Positions 24,984 through 33,187 of a stretch of 37,024 nt of DNA are shown here, piece by piece; position 1 is the first letter of the stretch, and every line of letters begins with the position of its first letter. This stretch comes from an uncultured Collinsella sp. GTDB taxonomy: Bacteria; Actinomycetota; Coriobacteriia; Coriobacteriales; Coriobacteriaceae. The stretch is taken from NCBI GenBank assembly GCA_902494295.1, contig CABUSL010000006.1:1-37024 (forward strand), written 5' to 3'. Made by a program: the position numbers and the translations under genes. The notes under the pieces were generated by a model, which was not told where the DNA came from, did not search any database, and was given only the letters and a program-made list of their open reading frames with translations.

Positions 24984-25685
24984 CTACAGTCCGCGAATCC
25001 GTACAGCCTCGGGCGGAAACTCCTGCTCGCCGGCATCGGTCTTGATGGTCGCGCGGCCCCAGATGTCCAGGCCCGCAAACACACCGACCGCAAGCGGCAA
25101 ACCGTTGGGCGACACCGCCGCAACCTGGCGACCGAGCAGCGGCACCATGTCGAAGTACTCGCCCAGCACGGGAGCCAACGGACCGGCAGCACCCTGCGGC
25201 GTGTTGGCGACAACCGCCCAGGTATCCACGCGGGTCAACACGGCGGTGGCCAATGCCTCGATCAGCGCTTCGTCAGCCGCATCCACACCAAGCTCGCCCA
25301 GCGCCGCGCGCTCAATATCCACCGTCACGGCACCGAACATGCCTGCGGCACCGGCGCCACCGTTGACGGCGACGCGTGCAAACGACGTTTCAAACGTGGG
25401 CGCGCCGCAGACAATATCGCTCGGCCACTGAATGCCCACCTTGCCGGCAAGGCCCAGCCCCGGTGCCGCAGCCGTTCCCACGAGCGCGTCCATCATGCCC
25501 ATCGCGGCCACAAACGGCAGGCCGTGGAAGGCGTGCATGTTCACGTCGGGGCGAACGACCAGCGAAAACGTCAGCGACGCCTCGCTCACGCTCCAAGCGC
25601 ACCAGCCCGCGGACACACCCTCGCGACCCGCATCGCGCGCGGCGTCGAGCTCAGTGCCAGCGGCTACAGCGTTCATCTCAATCAT
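24984..25685 (-). CDS. Biotin-protein-ligase-like (BPL/LplA family) protein lacking the GRGRRG loop
   Basis: This 233-aa protein resembles the catalytic and C-terminal parts of BirA: LTFSLVVRPD, GLAGKVGIQWPSDIVCG (KWPND-like), and a small C-terminal domain ending in WGRATIKTDAGEQ. There is no N-terminal HTH repressor domain. The biotin/ATP loop (AEEQTAGRGRRGR in typical enzymes) is missing. In its place GWCAWSVS precedes the beta strand. It starts directly after the folPK stop codon, so it is translationally coupled. Either it is a divergent ligase or a related acyl-transferase-like protein with lost activity. Biotin ligation is not certain. Confidence 0.6.
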   Translation of the reverse strand: MIEMNAVAAGTELDAARDAGREGVSAGWCAWSVSEASLTFSLVVRPDVNMHAFHGLPFVAAMGMMDALVGTAAAPGLGLAGKVGIQWPSDIVCGAPTFETSFARVAVNGGAGAAGMFGAVTVDIERAALGELGVDAADEALIEALATAVLTRVDTWAVVANTPQGAAGPLAPVLGEYFDMVPLLGRQVAAVSPNGLPLAVGVFAGLDIWGRATIKTDAGEQEFPPEAVRIRGL

Positions 25686-27413
25686 CTACATACGCCCCAA
25701 TTCGCCCACGATATGGCCCACGCGATCCTCGGGCTCCTTGACCTCGACGCCGTTGTAGCGGAAGAACCGCGCCGGGTCGTGCATCAGGTCCTCGAGCGGC
25801 ACCAGCACAAAGTCGCGCTCGCCAATGAGCGGATGCGGCAGGCGCAGCTTTTTACCGCCGTGGGTCTCGCCGTCCATCCACAGCAGGTCCAGGTCGATGG
25901 TGCGTGGGCCATTGGCCTTGGCCTTCTTGGAGCGGTCGCGCCCCAGCTCGGCCTCGATCTTCATAAGCTCATCGAGCAGCACCAACGGCGCCAGCTCGGT
26001 CTTGATCTCGATGACGGCATTGGCGAAGGCGTCCTGACGCGTCTCGTAGGCCGGTTCGCTCTCGTAGATGCGCGAGCAGTTGGACACGCAGGTGAGCGGA
26101 ATCTCGGCGATCATGTCGCGCGCGGCACGGATGTTGTCGCAACGATGCCCCAGGTTGGAGCCCACGGCCACAAACGCGCGACGCGGCTGCGGCTTAGCAA
26201 CAGCCCAGTAACCGTTCAGGAACTGCGCAAAGCCCGCGACGTCGTGCACGCGCACAATGTTGGCACCGGCCTGGATAGCGCCCAGGCACACGCCGAACGT
26301 GGCGGCATCGCGCTCGGCGGCCTCGGTCACGCCCGAGACAGCGCCCACAAAGCGCTTGCGCGACACGGCGCACATGAGCGGATAGCCCAGCGACGCCATC
26401 TTGGCGGTCTCGCGCTGGATGACGATATCCTCGTTGGCCGTCTTGCCAAAGCCCGGGCCCGGATCGATGCAGATGCGGTCGCGCGACACGCCGGCGTGGA
26501 TGAGCGCGCGGGCCTGATCGGACAGAAAGCCCATGACGCGGCGCATGATGGGCGCCGAATCAGGTAGGGTAAAGCGGCGAAGCTGCGAGGTGGGAACATA
26601 AGCCTCCTCGCGGCGGGCGCTGCGGCGCATCATGGCGGCCAGGTGGTCGCTGGGCTCCGGCGCGGACTCAGTGTTCGCGGCGGCCTCGGCGACAGGGGCA
26701 GCCTCTTCGGCGGCCGGTGCCTCCTGCTTCTGCTCGTCCGTAGGCTCGGACGCGGGCTCCGGATCGCCAAACGGCAGCGAGGGCTGCACCACGCCGCCCG
26801 GCAGCTTGGCCTCCGTCTTGGGCTCGCCCAGCAGCTTGCCACGGCGACGGCGGGCGGGCTTCTCGGCCTCGCGCGCAGCCTCGGCGGCCGCTTCGCGCGC
26901 CTTCTCGGCAACAAACGCCGCGGCCGAGGTATCGAGCTGCACCGTCGCGTGCGTGCGAGCGCTCGCAGCGACCTCGCCGGCGTGCATCACGATGACGCCG
27001 CAGGTGCTCGTCTTAACGAACTCAACCATCTTGGGGTCGGTGAAGCCCGTCACGTCGTTGACGATCGAGGCGCCGCAGCGCACGGCCGCCTTGGCAACCG
27101 CCACATGACGCGTATCAATCGAGACGATAGCGCCCTCTTTGGCCAGCGCGCGCACCACGGGCAGCACGCGGCGAGCCTCCTCGTCGGGGTTGACCGGGGT
27201 AAAACCAGGGCGCGTGGACTCGCCGCCCACGTCGATGATGTCAGCACCGGCGTCGAGCATCGCCAGGCCGTACTCGATGGCGGCATCCGGGTCGAAGTGC
27301 TCCCCGCCGTCGCTAAACGAATCGGGCGTCACGTTGAGGACGCCCATGATGCGCGGACGGTCAAAGCTGAGCTCGTACTTTCCGCACCGCCATGTCTTGC
27401 TATCGTTCGCCAT
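25686..27413 (-). CDS. folP-folK: Dihydropteroate synthase-HPPK fusion with long inserted linker
   Basis: This 575-aa bifunctional folate enzyme joins FolP (residues 1-about 405) to FolK (about 410-575). FolP motifs are MGVLNVTPDSFSDGG, GGESTRPG, SIVNDVTGF, VIVMH (M143) and DPGPGFGKT. FolK motifs are AVGSNLG, FANAVIEI, RTIDLDLL and LPHPLIGERDFVLVPL. An Ala/Glu/Pro-rich, poorly ordered insertion of about 130 residues (about 147-278) splits the FolP barrel after the MH strand. FolP makes dihydropteroate and FolK makes its pyrophosphorylated pterin substrate. The DHPS-then-HPPK order is the reverse of the plant and fungal fusions. The start is the ATG at 27413, with GAGGAGG six bases before it. 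Confidence 0.87.
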   Translation of the reverse strand: MANDSKTWRCGKYELSFDRPRIMGVLNVTPDSFSDGGEHFDPDAAIEYGLAMLDAGADIIDVGGESTRPGFTPVNPDEEARRVLPVVRALAKEGAIVSIDTRHVAVAKAAVRCGASIVNDVTGFTDPKMVEFVKTSTCGVIVMHAGEVAASARTHATVQLDTSAAAFVAEKAREAAAEAAREAEKPARRRRGKLLGEPKTEAKLPGGVVQPSLPFGDPEPASEPTDEQKQEAPAAEEAAPVAEAAANTESAPEPSDHLAAMMRRSARREEAYVPTSQLRRFTLPDSAPIMRRVMGFLSDQARALIHAGVSRDRICIDPGPGFGKTANEDIVIQRETAKMASLGYPLMCAVSRKRFVGAVSGVTEAAERDAATFGVCLGAIQAGANIVRVHDVAGFAQFLNGYWAVAKPQPRRAFVAVGSNLGHRCDNIRAARDMIAEIPLTCVSNCSRIYESEPAYETRQDAFANAVIEIKTELAPLVLLDELMKIEAELGRDRSKKAKANGPRTIDLDLLWMDGETHGGKKLRLPHPLIGERDFVLVPLEDLMHDPARFFRYNGVEVKEPEDRVGHIVGELGRM

Positions 27414-27507
27414 GAACATCCTCCTCAAATGCCCGCGCCGCCGCGCTCGAGCGCAGGCGGCGGGGTCGCTTTGCAATCAGTCTTTCTATTGTATCCGCGC
27501 ACACGGG

Positions 27508-28260
27508 CTAGAACGCAAACGCGGCCGCGATGTCGCAAGAAATCAGCAGGTCGGCATTTGCATCCTGATCGGTGGGAGCAAGATTGCAAATGGCCAGCGT
27601 ATCGCCGGTAAAGTAACGCGTAAGGCCTGCCGCCGGATACACCACGAGCGAGGTCCCGCCCACAATGAGGGCATCGGCCGCGGCGATGGCGGCAACGGCG
27701 CCGGTCAGCACATGCTCATCGAGCGGCTCCTCATAGAGCACCACATCGGGCTTGATGCGCCCACCGCACGCAGGACACACGGGCACGCCCGCGGCGTCCT
27801 CGTGCTCGCGCGAGCAAATCCACTCGGCACTATAGACCGCGCCGCACGACTGGCAAATGTTGCGATGGACCGAGCCGTGCAGCTCGAACACGCGCTGCGA
27901 GCCGGCCATCTGATGCAGGCCATCGATATTTTGCGTCACCACGGCATTTAGCTTGCCGGCGCGCTCCAGCTCGGCCAGCTTGGTGTGGCAGCGGTTGGGC
28001 TTGGCGCCAAGCGCGATCATCTTGGTGCGGTAAAAGTCGAAGAACTCGGCCGGATGCGCCTCGAAAAAGCTATGCGAGAGCATAGTCTCGGGCGGGTAGG
28101 CAAACTGCTGGTGATACAGGCCGTCCACGCCGCGGAAATCGGGGATGCCGCTCGCCGTGGAAACACCGGCGCCGCCAAAGAACACCACGCGCTTGTGGGT
28201 ATCGAACAGCTCCGCCAGCGCGGCGGAGGCCTGTTTGGAGTCCGTTATCGCCTGCGTCAT
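27508..28260 (-). CDS. Sir2-family NAD-dependent protein deacylase
   Basis: This 250-aa sirtuin has GAGVSTASGIPDFRG (NAD loop), TQNIDGLH, the catalytic histidine in ELHGSVHRN, two zinc-binding CxxC pairs (CQSC and CPAC) and VGGTSLVVYPAAGL. It removes acyl groups from lysines using NAD. The start is ATG at 28260 with GGAGG upstream. A start 17 codons earlier has no ribosome-binding site. It is monocistronic, and divergent from xthA across a 136-bp gap. CobB is the closest functional label, but acyl preference cannot be read. Confidence 0.88.
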   Translation of the reverse strand: MTQAITDSKQASAALAELFDTHKRVVFFGGAGVSTASGIPDFRGVDGLYHQQFAYPPETMLSHSFFEAHPAEFFDFYRTKMIALGAKPNRCHTKLAELERAGKLNAVVTQNIDGLHQMAGSQRVFELHGSVHRNICQSCGAVYSAEWICSREHEDAAGVPVCPACGGRIKPDVVLYEEPLDEHVLTGAVAAIAAADALIVGGTSLVVYPAAGLTRYFTGDTLAICNLAPTDQDANADLLISCDIAAAFAF

Positions 28261-28396
28261 ATGAGTCCTCCGTCCTTGTTGGTCGGGCAGCGTCGGGCGA
28301 TGTCCCAGCATGCGGCCTTTGAGTCGGCACGCGCGGAGCCCACCACCGCCCCTGTTGCGCTAATCTTAAGCCTGCCAACCCCGTCGAAAGGACACC

Positions 28397-29215
28397 ATGC
28401 CTCAGACTTACACTTTCGCCTCGTGGAACGTCAACGGCCTGCGCGCCGTGCTCAAAAAGGACCCGAGCTTTATCCAGATCGCGCAAGAACTCGACGTCGA
28501 TATTCTGGCGCTCCAGGAGACCAAGCTGCAAGAGGGCCAGGTCGATATCGACCTGCCCGGTTATCACCAAACCTGGAGCTACGCCGAGCGTAAAGGTTAT
28601 TCGGGTACTGCGGTCTTTAGCCGCCAGGAACCGCTGCGCACGCTGCACGCCGATGCGCTGCTACCCTACGCTAGCGAGGGCGAAGCGACCGAGCTCGTCG
28701 CCCAGGCCGCAACCGAGGGCCGCGTCTGCGCGCTCGAATTCGACAAGTTTTGGTTTGTCGACGTCTATACGCCCAACGCCCAAAATGAGCTCGCGCGCAT
28801 CGATGTGCGCATGGCCTGGGACGATGCCTATCGCGGCTTTTTGAGCGCGCTTGAGCGCGAGACCAGCAAGCCCGTCGTAACCTGCGGCGACTTTAACGTG
28901 GCGCACGAGGAAATCGACCTTAAGAATCCCAAGTCCAACCGCGGCAACGCCGGCTTTTCGGACGAAGAGCGCGGTAAGTTTACCGAGCTGCTCGACGCCG
29001 GTTTTACCGATACCTGGCGCGCGGCAAACCCCGACATCGAGGGCGTCTACAGCTGGTGGAGCTATCGCTTTAATGCCCGCAAAAACAACGCCGGCTGGCG
29101 CATCGACTACTTCCTGGTAAGCGACGCAATCGCCGGCAATGTGCGCGACGCCGGCATCCGCGGCGACATCTTTGGCAGCGACCACTGCCCCGTCACCCTC
29201 GCCCTAGAGCTCTAG
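28397..29215 (+). CDS. xthA: Exodeoxyribonuclease III / AP endonuclease
   Basis: This 272-aa enzyme of base-excision repair incises abasic sites and has 3'-5' exonuclease activity. It shows the EEP signature throughout: SWNVNGLRA, LQETKL, the GDFNVAHEEIDL strand, WRIDYFLVSD and SDHCPVTL with the metal- and phosphate-binding residues. AAAGGA lies four bases before the ATG. It stands alone, followed by the repeat-rich stretch. Confidence 0.93.
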   Translation: MPQTYTFASWNVNGLRAVLKKDPSFIQIAQELDVDILALQETKLQEGQVDIDLPGYHQTWSYAERKGYSGTAVFSRQEPLRTLHADALLPYASEGEATELVAQAATEGRVCALEFDKFWFVDVYTPNAQNELARIDVRMAWDDAYRGFLSALERETSKPVVTCGDFNVAHEEIDLKNPKSNRGNAGFSDEERGKFTELLDAGFTDTWRAANPDIEGVYSWWSYRFNARKNNAGWRIDYFLVSDAIAGNVRDAGIRGDIFGSDHCPVTLALEL

Positions 29216-29223
29216 CCCCAACT

Positions 29224-29495
29224 GATCCCCTGGGGACGGAGGAAAAGGATCATTTTTTCACCTCGCGAGGGCATCCACGCGGCCCGCTTGCCACGAAACT
29301 GGCCCATCTACTACGTTTCCTCAACCACAGCGAACAACGCAAAAAGAAAACCGCAGGTAGAAAGCCTGCGGTTTTTCATAAAACGCGGTTGTGCTTGGGG
29401 GTGTCGGGCCAAACGTAGTAGATGGGCCGATTTCGTGGCGGGCGGGTTCAGCTGATCCCCCGGGGACGTCTGGGGACGGAAAGAAAACGGATCAA
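29224..29495. repeat. Composite palindromic intergenic region with internal terminator
   Basis: Arms 29290-29318 and 29411-29439 form a 29-bp inverted repeat with two mismatches (shared core GGCCCATCTACTACGTTT). Between them a stem AAAACCGCAGG / CCTGCGGTTTT (29347-29357, 29365-29375) followed by TTTTT is a terminator of xthA. Outside, two TGATCC...GGATCA segments with CTGGGGACGG (29224-29252, 29453-29486) repeat the GATC-bounded module seen at 6456. The core CTGGGGACGG also occurs in the glmU terminator (34631-34640). No gene lies here. Confidence 0.7.
29347..29375 (+). terminator. Intrinsic terminator of xthA
   Basis: The stem AAAACCGCAGG / CCTGCGGTTTT has an 11-bp perfect pairing and a TAGAAAG loop, then the T-run GTTTTTC on the plus strand and an A-rich stretch on the other side, so it may be bidirectional. 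Confidence 0.8.
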
Positions 29496-29535
29496 TTTGG
29501 CTCCCTGAGGGCCACGTTACCCGTCATATCAGCCG

Positions 29536-29703
29536 GCCATTTCAAAACCATGCCGGTTTACGGGGCTGAATCGCGAACCCCTAACCATACGGAATTCCGA
29601 AATAATAAAACCGCAGGTAAACGGCTTGCTCTATTTCGAAAAAAGCCGGTATGGTCGGCCTGCGCCAATCTAGCCCCGTAAACCGGCATGGTTTTAAAAT
29701 GGC
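29536..29703. repeat. Palindromic element with 32-bp terminal inverted repeats (copy 2)
   Basis: The left arm 29536-29567 and right arm 29672-29703 pair with one mismatch (shared core CATGCCGGTTTACGGGGCT). The arms match those of 6530-6683 with a few substitutions, and the interior shares CCATAC, AACCGCAGGTA and ATGGTCGG. It lies in the gap between the xthA terminator and the ECF S-component gene (3' end at 29743). The second copy shows that this is a dispersed family. Confidence 0.8.
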
Positions 29704-29742
29704 ACTTCGACAGTATTGATTCCCACTCCGGCGCAACCAGCC

Positions 29743-30456
29743 CTACAGCCCGTATTTCACGACGACTCGGTTGATGCGGCGACACCAGGGCTTGTACAGG
29801 GCAGCTAAAAACACGCAGGTCGCGAGTCCGTGCGTGATATCGAACGGCACCGCCGTGGCAAGACGCGCCACGGCGCCCGCCCACGTAAGCGGCTGTACAA
29901 AACCGATGATGTCGTAGGCGTTGATCACCACGCCGTAGAGCAGACCCGACGCAAAGCCATACGCCATCAGCGCCGGCATGCGCACGGTGCCATCCGCACG
30001 GTCGAACGCACCCGCATGCGCCAGCACGCCGCCAACATAGCCAACTAGACCCCAGGCATACATCTGCCACGGCGTCCACATGCCCTGTCCAAAAAAGAAA
30101 TTACTGGTCAGCGCCGCCAGCGCACCGACCATAAAGCCGTTACGACGACCGAGTGACGCCCCGGCGATGATGGCAATGGCACTCACAGGTTTAAAGTCGG
30201 GAATGGGGCAAAACAGAATGCGCCCCGCCGCGGCCAACGCTGCCAGAACCAGCGTGGGCATAATCTGGCGCAAGCCCGGGCGCGACGCCTCATAGCCCGC
30301 CAAGAACAACGCAAGCACCAGCGCCACCACGACAAACATGGCAAGCGCCGCTTGCTCAACGCCCGCCAGCAACGCCGCAGCCATCACGGCTGGCACCGCC
30401 AGCAGCAGCGAGATCTCCAGTTTTGCGAGTAGGCGCGCGACGCGATAATCCGTCAT
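29743..30456 (-). CDS. ECF transporter substrate-binding (S) component
   Basis: This 237-aa membrane protein has about six hydrophobic helices. The blocks IPDFKPVSAIAIIAGASLG, GFMVGALAALTSNFFFGQG and WTPWQMYAWGLVGYVGGVLA are typical of ECF S components that bind a vitamin or precursor. It starts four bases after the ATPase stop (ATG at 30456, GATGGG immediately upstream), so S is made with its own energising module, a dedicated rather than shared system. The WTPWQM block recalls S components predicted for cobalamin-type ligands (CbrT-like), but the substrate is inferred only weakly. The C-terminal part is highly basic. Confidence 0.8.
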   Translation of the reverse strand: MTDYRVARLLAKLEISLLLAVPAVMAAALLAGVEQAALAMFVVVALVLALFLAGYEASRPGLRQIMPTLVLAALAAAGRILFCPIPDFKPVSAIAIIAGASLGRRNGFMVGALAALTSNFFFGQGMWTPWQMYAWGLVGYVGGVLAHAGAFDRADGTVRMPALMAYGFASGLLYGVVINAYDIIGFVQPLTWAGAVARLATAVPFDITHGLATCVFLAALYKPWCRRINRVVVKYGL

Positions 30457-30460
30457 CCCA

Positions 30461-32104
30461 TCACGCCCTATAAAACACGTTGTCAGCAAAGAAGTCGGCC
30501 GGCGGCTCCATGCAGGCAATCTCGCCGTCGAACATCATGGCAATGTCATCGGCAACCTGCTCGGCAAAGTCCAGATCGTGCGTGGCCATGATGACGGTGC
30601 CGCCAGCCTTCGCATGATCACGCAGGGCGCGAGCGATGATGCGGCGGCTGGCCAGGTCCAAACCCTTGGTCGGCTCATCGAGCAATAGCAGCTCGGGGCC
30701 AATCAGCAGCAGCTTTGCCAACGCAAGCAATTGACGCTGCCCACCCGAAAGATCGTACGGGTGGCGCCCATCCAGGCCCGACAGCCCCAGGCTCGCCGCG
30801 CGCTCCCGCGCCACAGTTTCGTCATATCCGCAGGTCGAAGCCCATTCCATCAGCTCGTCGCGCACCGTCTCGGCAACCAGCAACGCCTTGGGATTCTGTG
30901 GCAGCAGCGCTGCTGATCCTGCCCCGCGCTCCATATGCCCACGCTGCAACTTGACCGTCTTGGCCAGCACCGAAAGCATTGTCGACTTACCGCAGCCGTT
31001 ACCGCCAACAACCGCATGCACCGTGCCAGCCGAGAACGCCGCATCGAGTCCGCGCAGCACCCAGCCGGACGCCCGATCGTAGCGAAACCAGCTCCCTGCC
31101 AGGGTGGTAGCCGACCCAGCGTGCATTTTTGGGAGTATTCGGCATCCACCGGCGCGCGATGGCGCCCCCGAGTCGTCTTGCGGCAGTATTTGCGCCTCAA
31201 ATTCACCCGATTTGTCCGATTTCAACCCTTTTTCTGCACCCGGAGCGCCCGCGCGCGGGTCCAAAGAGCCCAGCTGGCCACTGGCGCTGCTGAAAACTCC
31301 GTTTTTTGCACGCCACGAGACACCCCACCCTGGCACCTCGCCAGAAAACAGCTCTTCACGATGCCCCAAGGAGGCGATGTCAGCGACCTCGCATACGCGG
31401 CCGCCCTCAATCCGATACGCGCACGTCGCGTATTCGAGCATCGGACGCGGCTGGTGCGTTGCCACAACAACCGTACAGCCCAGCTCGCGATTCACGCGAA
31501 ACAGCGCATGCAGAAAATTTTTCTCGGCAACGGGATCCAGTTGGGACGTGGGTTCGTCGAGCAGCAGCACGCGCGGGCGCAACGCCAGCACGGCTGCCAG
31601 CGACAGCAGCTGCTTGCGTCCGCCCGAAAGCGTATCGGTATCGCGGTGAAGCCAATCCTCCAACCCAAAGAAATAGCTGGTCTCGGCTACGCGGCGGCGC
31701 ATCTCGTCGCGCGACATGCCTAGGTTTTCCAGGCCAAACGCCATCTCGTGCCACACGGTTTCGCACACGATCTGGTTCTCGGGGTCCTGAAACACATAGC
31801 CCACGCGCTCCGCGGACGCCCGAACGTCCATATCGGCAACGCTCTCGCCCAGCACGCGCAGCTCGCCAGTGCATTCGCCCGCCGGCGAAATCTCGGGTTT
31901 GAGCAGCGAGAGCAGCGTCGACTTGCCCGATCCGGTACCGCCAACAAGCAGCGCAAACGCTCCTTGGGAAACACGCCAATCGAGCCCCTCGAACACCGGT
32001 GCCTCAGGCCCGGGGTAGGTAAAGTTCAGGCCCCGCACTTCAATCGCCGGCGCATCCGAGCCGCACGCCGCGCCCGCCATCATGCTCCCGTCCAACCGAG
32101 CCAT
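30461..32104 (-). CDS. ECF transporter fused double ATPase (EcfA1-EcfA2-like)
   Basis: This 547-aa cytoplasmic protein carries two ABC domains. The first has GGTGSGKST (55-63), LSGGRKQLLSL and LLLDEPTSQLD. The second has GGNGCGKST, LSGGQRQLLAL and LLLDEPTKGLD. A low-complexity linker of about 90 residues (about 255-345) joins them. Both domains have complete Walker A, signature and Walker B motifs, so both sites should hydrolyse ATP. The fusion gives a heterodimer-like pair in one chain, as in other dedicated ECF systems. Its ATG overlaps the T-component stop (TGATG), a coupling signal. Confidence 0.9.
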   Translation of the reverse strand: MARLDGSMMAGAACGSDAPAIEVRGLNFTYPGPEAPVFEGLDWRVSQGAFALLVGGTGSGKSTLLSLLKPEISPAGECTGELRVLGESVADMDVRASAERVGYVFQDPENQIVCETVWHEMAFGLENLGMSRDEMRRRVAETSYFFGLEDWLHRDTDTLSGGRKQLLSLAAVLALRPRVLLLDEPTSQLDPVAEKNFLHALFRVNRELGCTVVVATHQPRPMLEYATCAYRIEGGRVCEVADIASLGHREELFSGEVPGWGVSWRAKNGVFSSASGQLGSLDPRAGAPGAEKGLKSDKSGEFEAQILPQDDSGAPSRAGGCRILPKMHAGSATTLAGSWFRYDRASGWVLRGLDAAFSAGTVHAVVGGNGCGKSTMLSVLAKTVKLQRGHMERGAGSAALLPQNPKALLVAETVRDELMEWASTCGYDETVARERAASLGLSGLDGRHPYDLSGGQRQLLALAKLLLIGPELLLLDEPTKGLDLASRRIIARALRDHAKAGGTVIMATHDLDFAEQVADDIAMMFDGEIACMEPPADFFADNVFYRA

Positions 32105-32991
32105 CAGTCAAACCTCTTCTCATCAATCGCGCGCAACGCGCAAGGCAGCACCATCCAGGCAGCGTACACGACATAGCCCAGCCACGGCGCCGGCACCAAG
32201 AGCTGAGGATAAAACGAATACTGCGTCGTTGCGGTCCACGCCACTGCCACCGTGGCCACGCCAAACAGCGCAAGCCCAACCAGCGTGGCAACGTCGCTGC
32301 GCCCCAGTCGATACCGCGCATACGTCGTACGACGCGTCGCGGCACCCCACCCGCGCGAGCGCATCGCGTCCGCGCGCTCCAGCGAATCTTCCATGCCCCA
32401 GCCCATCAATACGCTCGACGCCCGCAGGTGCGAGCGCACGGGGTCGGCCGGCGCGCGGCCCGGCACATCAATCGCATCCTGCACCGCCAGCACCGTACGA
32501 CCGCGGCGCAAAAACTGCGGGATAAGCCTCATGCACATCGAGATCATGAGCGCGATCACCGGTGCGGCATTACCCAGCAGCGCGAGCACCTTGTCGTATT
32601 CGAGCATCGACGCCGCAGCCTCAAACCACAGTACGCTCGCCACAAACAACCCGCCCATGCACAGGCCGTATACCATACTCTCCAGATACACCGCACGCAT
32701 GCCAATACGGAACAGCTCCGTCGAGCCCGAGGCGCTAAACAGCGGATTGAGCACCGCGATGATCAAGATTACCGGCAGCTGCCAGCGAAGCGCCCCCAAC
32801 GTACGCGCGGCGCCGCGCATCGCAAACCCGTACGCCAACCCGCCCGCAAGCGACAGTGCAATCAGCACCGGCTGCATCGAGAACATGGTGAGTCCCAGCG
32901 TCAGCACCATGTAGAGCGCCGGCACCGCCGGATGCGACATCGAAAATGCCGCGACGGGCTCGTGGCCCGATTCCTCTCGCATGATATCCAC
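32104..32991 (-). CDS. ECF transporter transmembrane (T) component
   Basis: This integral-membrane scaffold of an ECF importer is of the CbiQ/EcfT type. It has about 5-6 helices, and a long cytoplasmic region carries the coupling motifs DSLERADAMRSRGWG and MRLIPQFLRRG that dock onto the ATPases. I chose GTG at 32991, five bases after GGGAGG. The frame stays open to 33159, but upstream ATGs (33132, 33159) lack ribosome-binding sites and their extra residues look unlike the family. With this start it is 295 aa. It is first in the operon T-ATPase-S, divergent from glmU. Confidence 0.8.
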   Translation of the reverse strand: MDIMREESGHEPVAAFSMSHPAVPALYMVLTLGLTMFSMQPVLIALSLAGGLAYGFAMRGAARTLGALRWQLPVILIIAVLNPLFSASGSTELFRIGMRAVYLESMVYGLCMGGLFVASVLWFEAAASMLEYDKVLALLGNAAPVIALMISMCMRLIPQFLRRGRTVLAVQDAIDVPGRAPADPVRSHLRASSVLMGWGMEDSLERADAMRSRGWGAATRRTTYARYRLGRSDVATLVGLALFGVATVAVAWTATTQYSFYPQLLVPAPWLGYVVYAAWMVLPCALRAIDEKRFD

Positions 32992-33187
32992 GGGCACCTC
33001 CCATCCCTCGCTCAAACGCCAACGCCGCAGCGCCAACGCCATGCACAACCAGCGCAAACACCACGCCGGCGGCACCGACATCAGCGGCAATGCGCCAATC
33101 GTTACGCGCTCAACATATGCCTGCGGTATCATATTGCGCCGTGTATCGTTTCCAAACACACGTCTCTATAACGTAACAGGAGATCAC

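Noticed and set aside
33000..33180. Cobalamin or other riboswitch upstream of the ECF operon
   Set aside because: The divergent gap to glmU is too short and shows no conserved riboswitch core.
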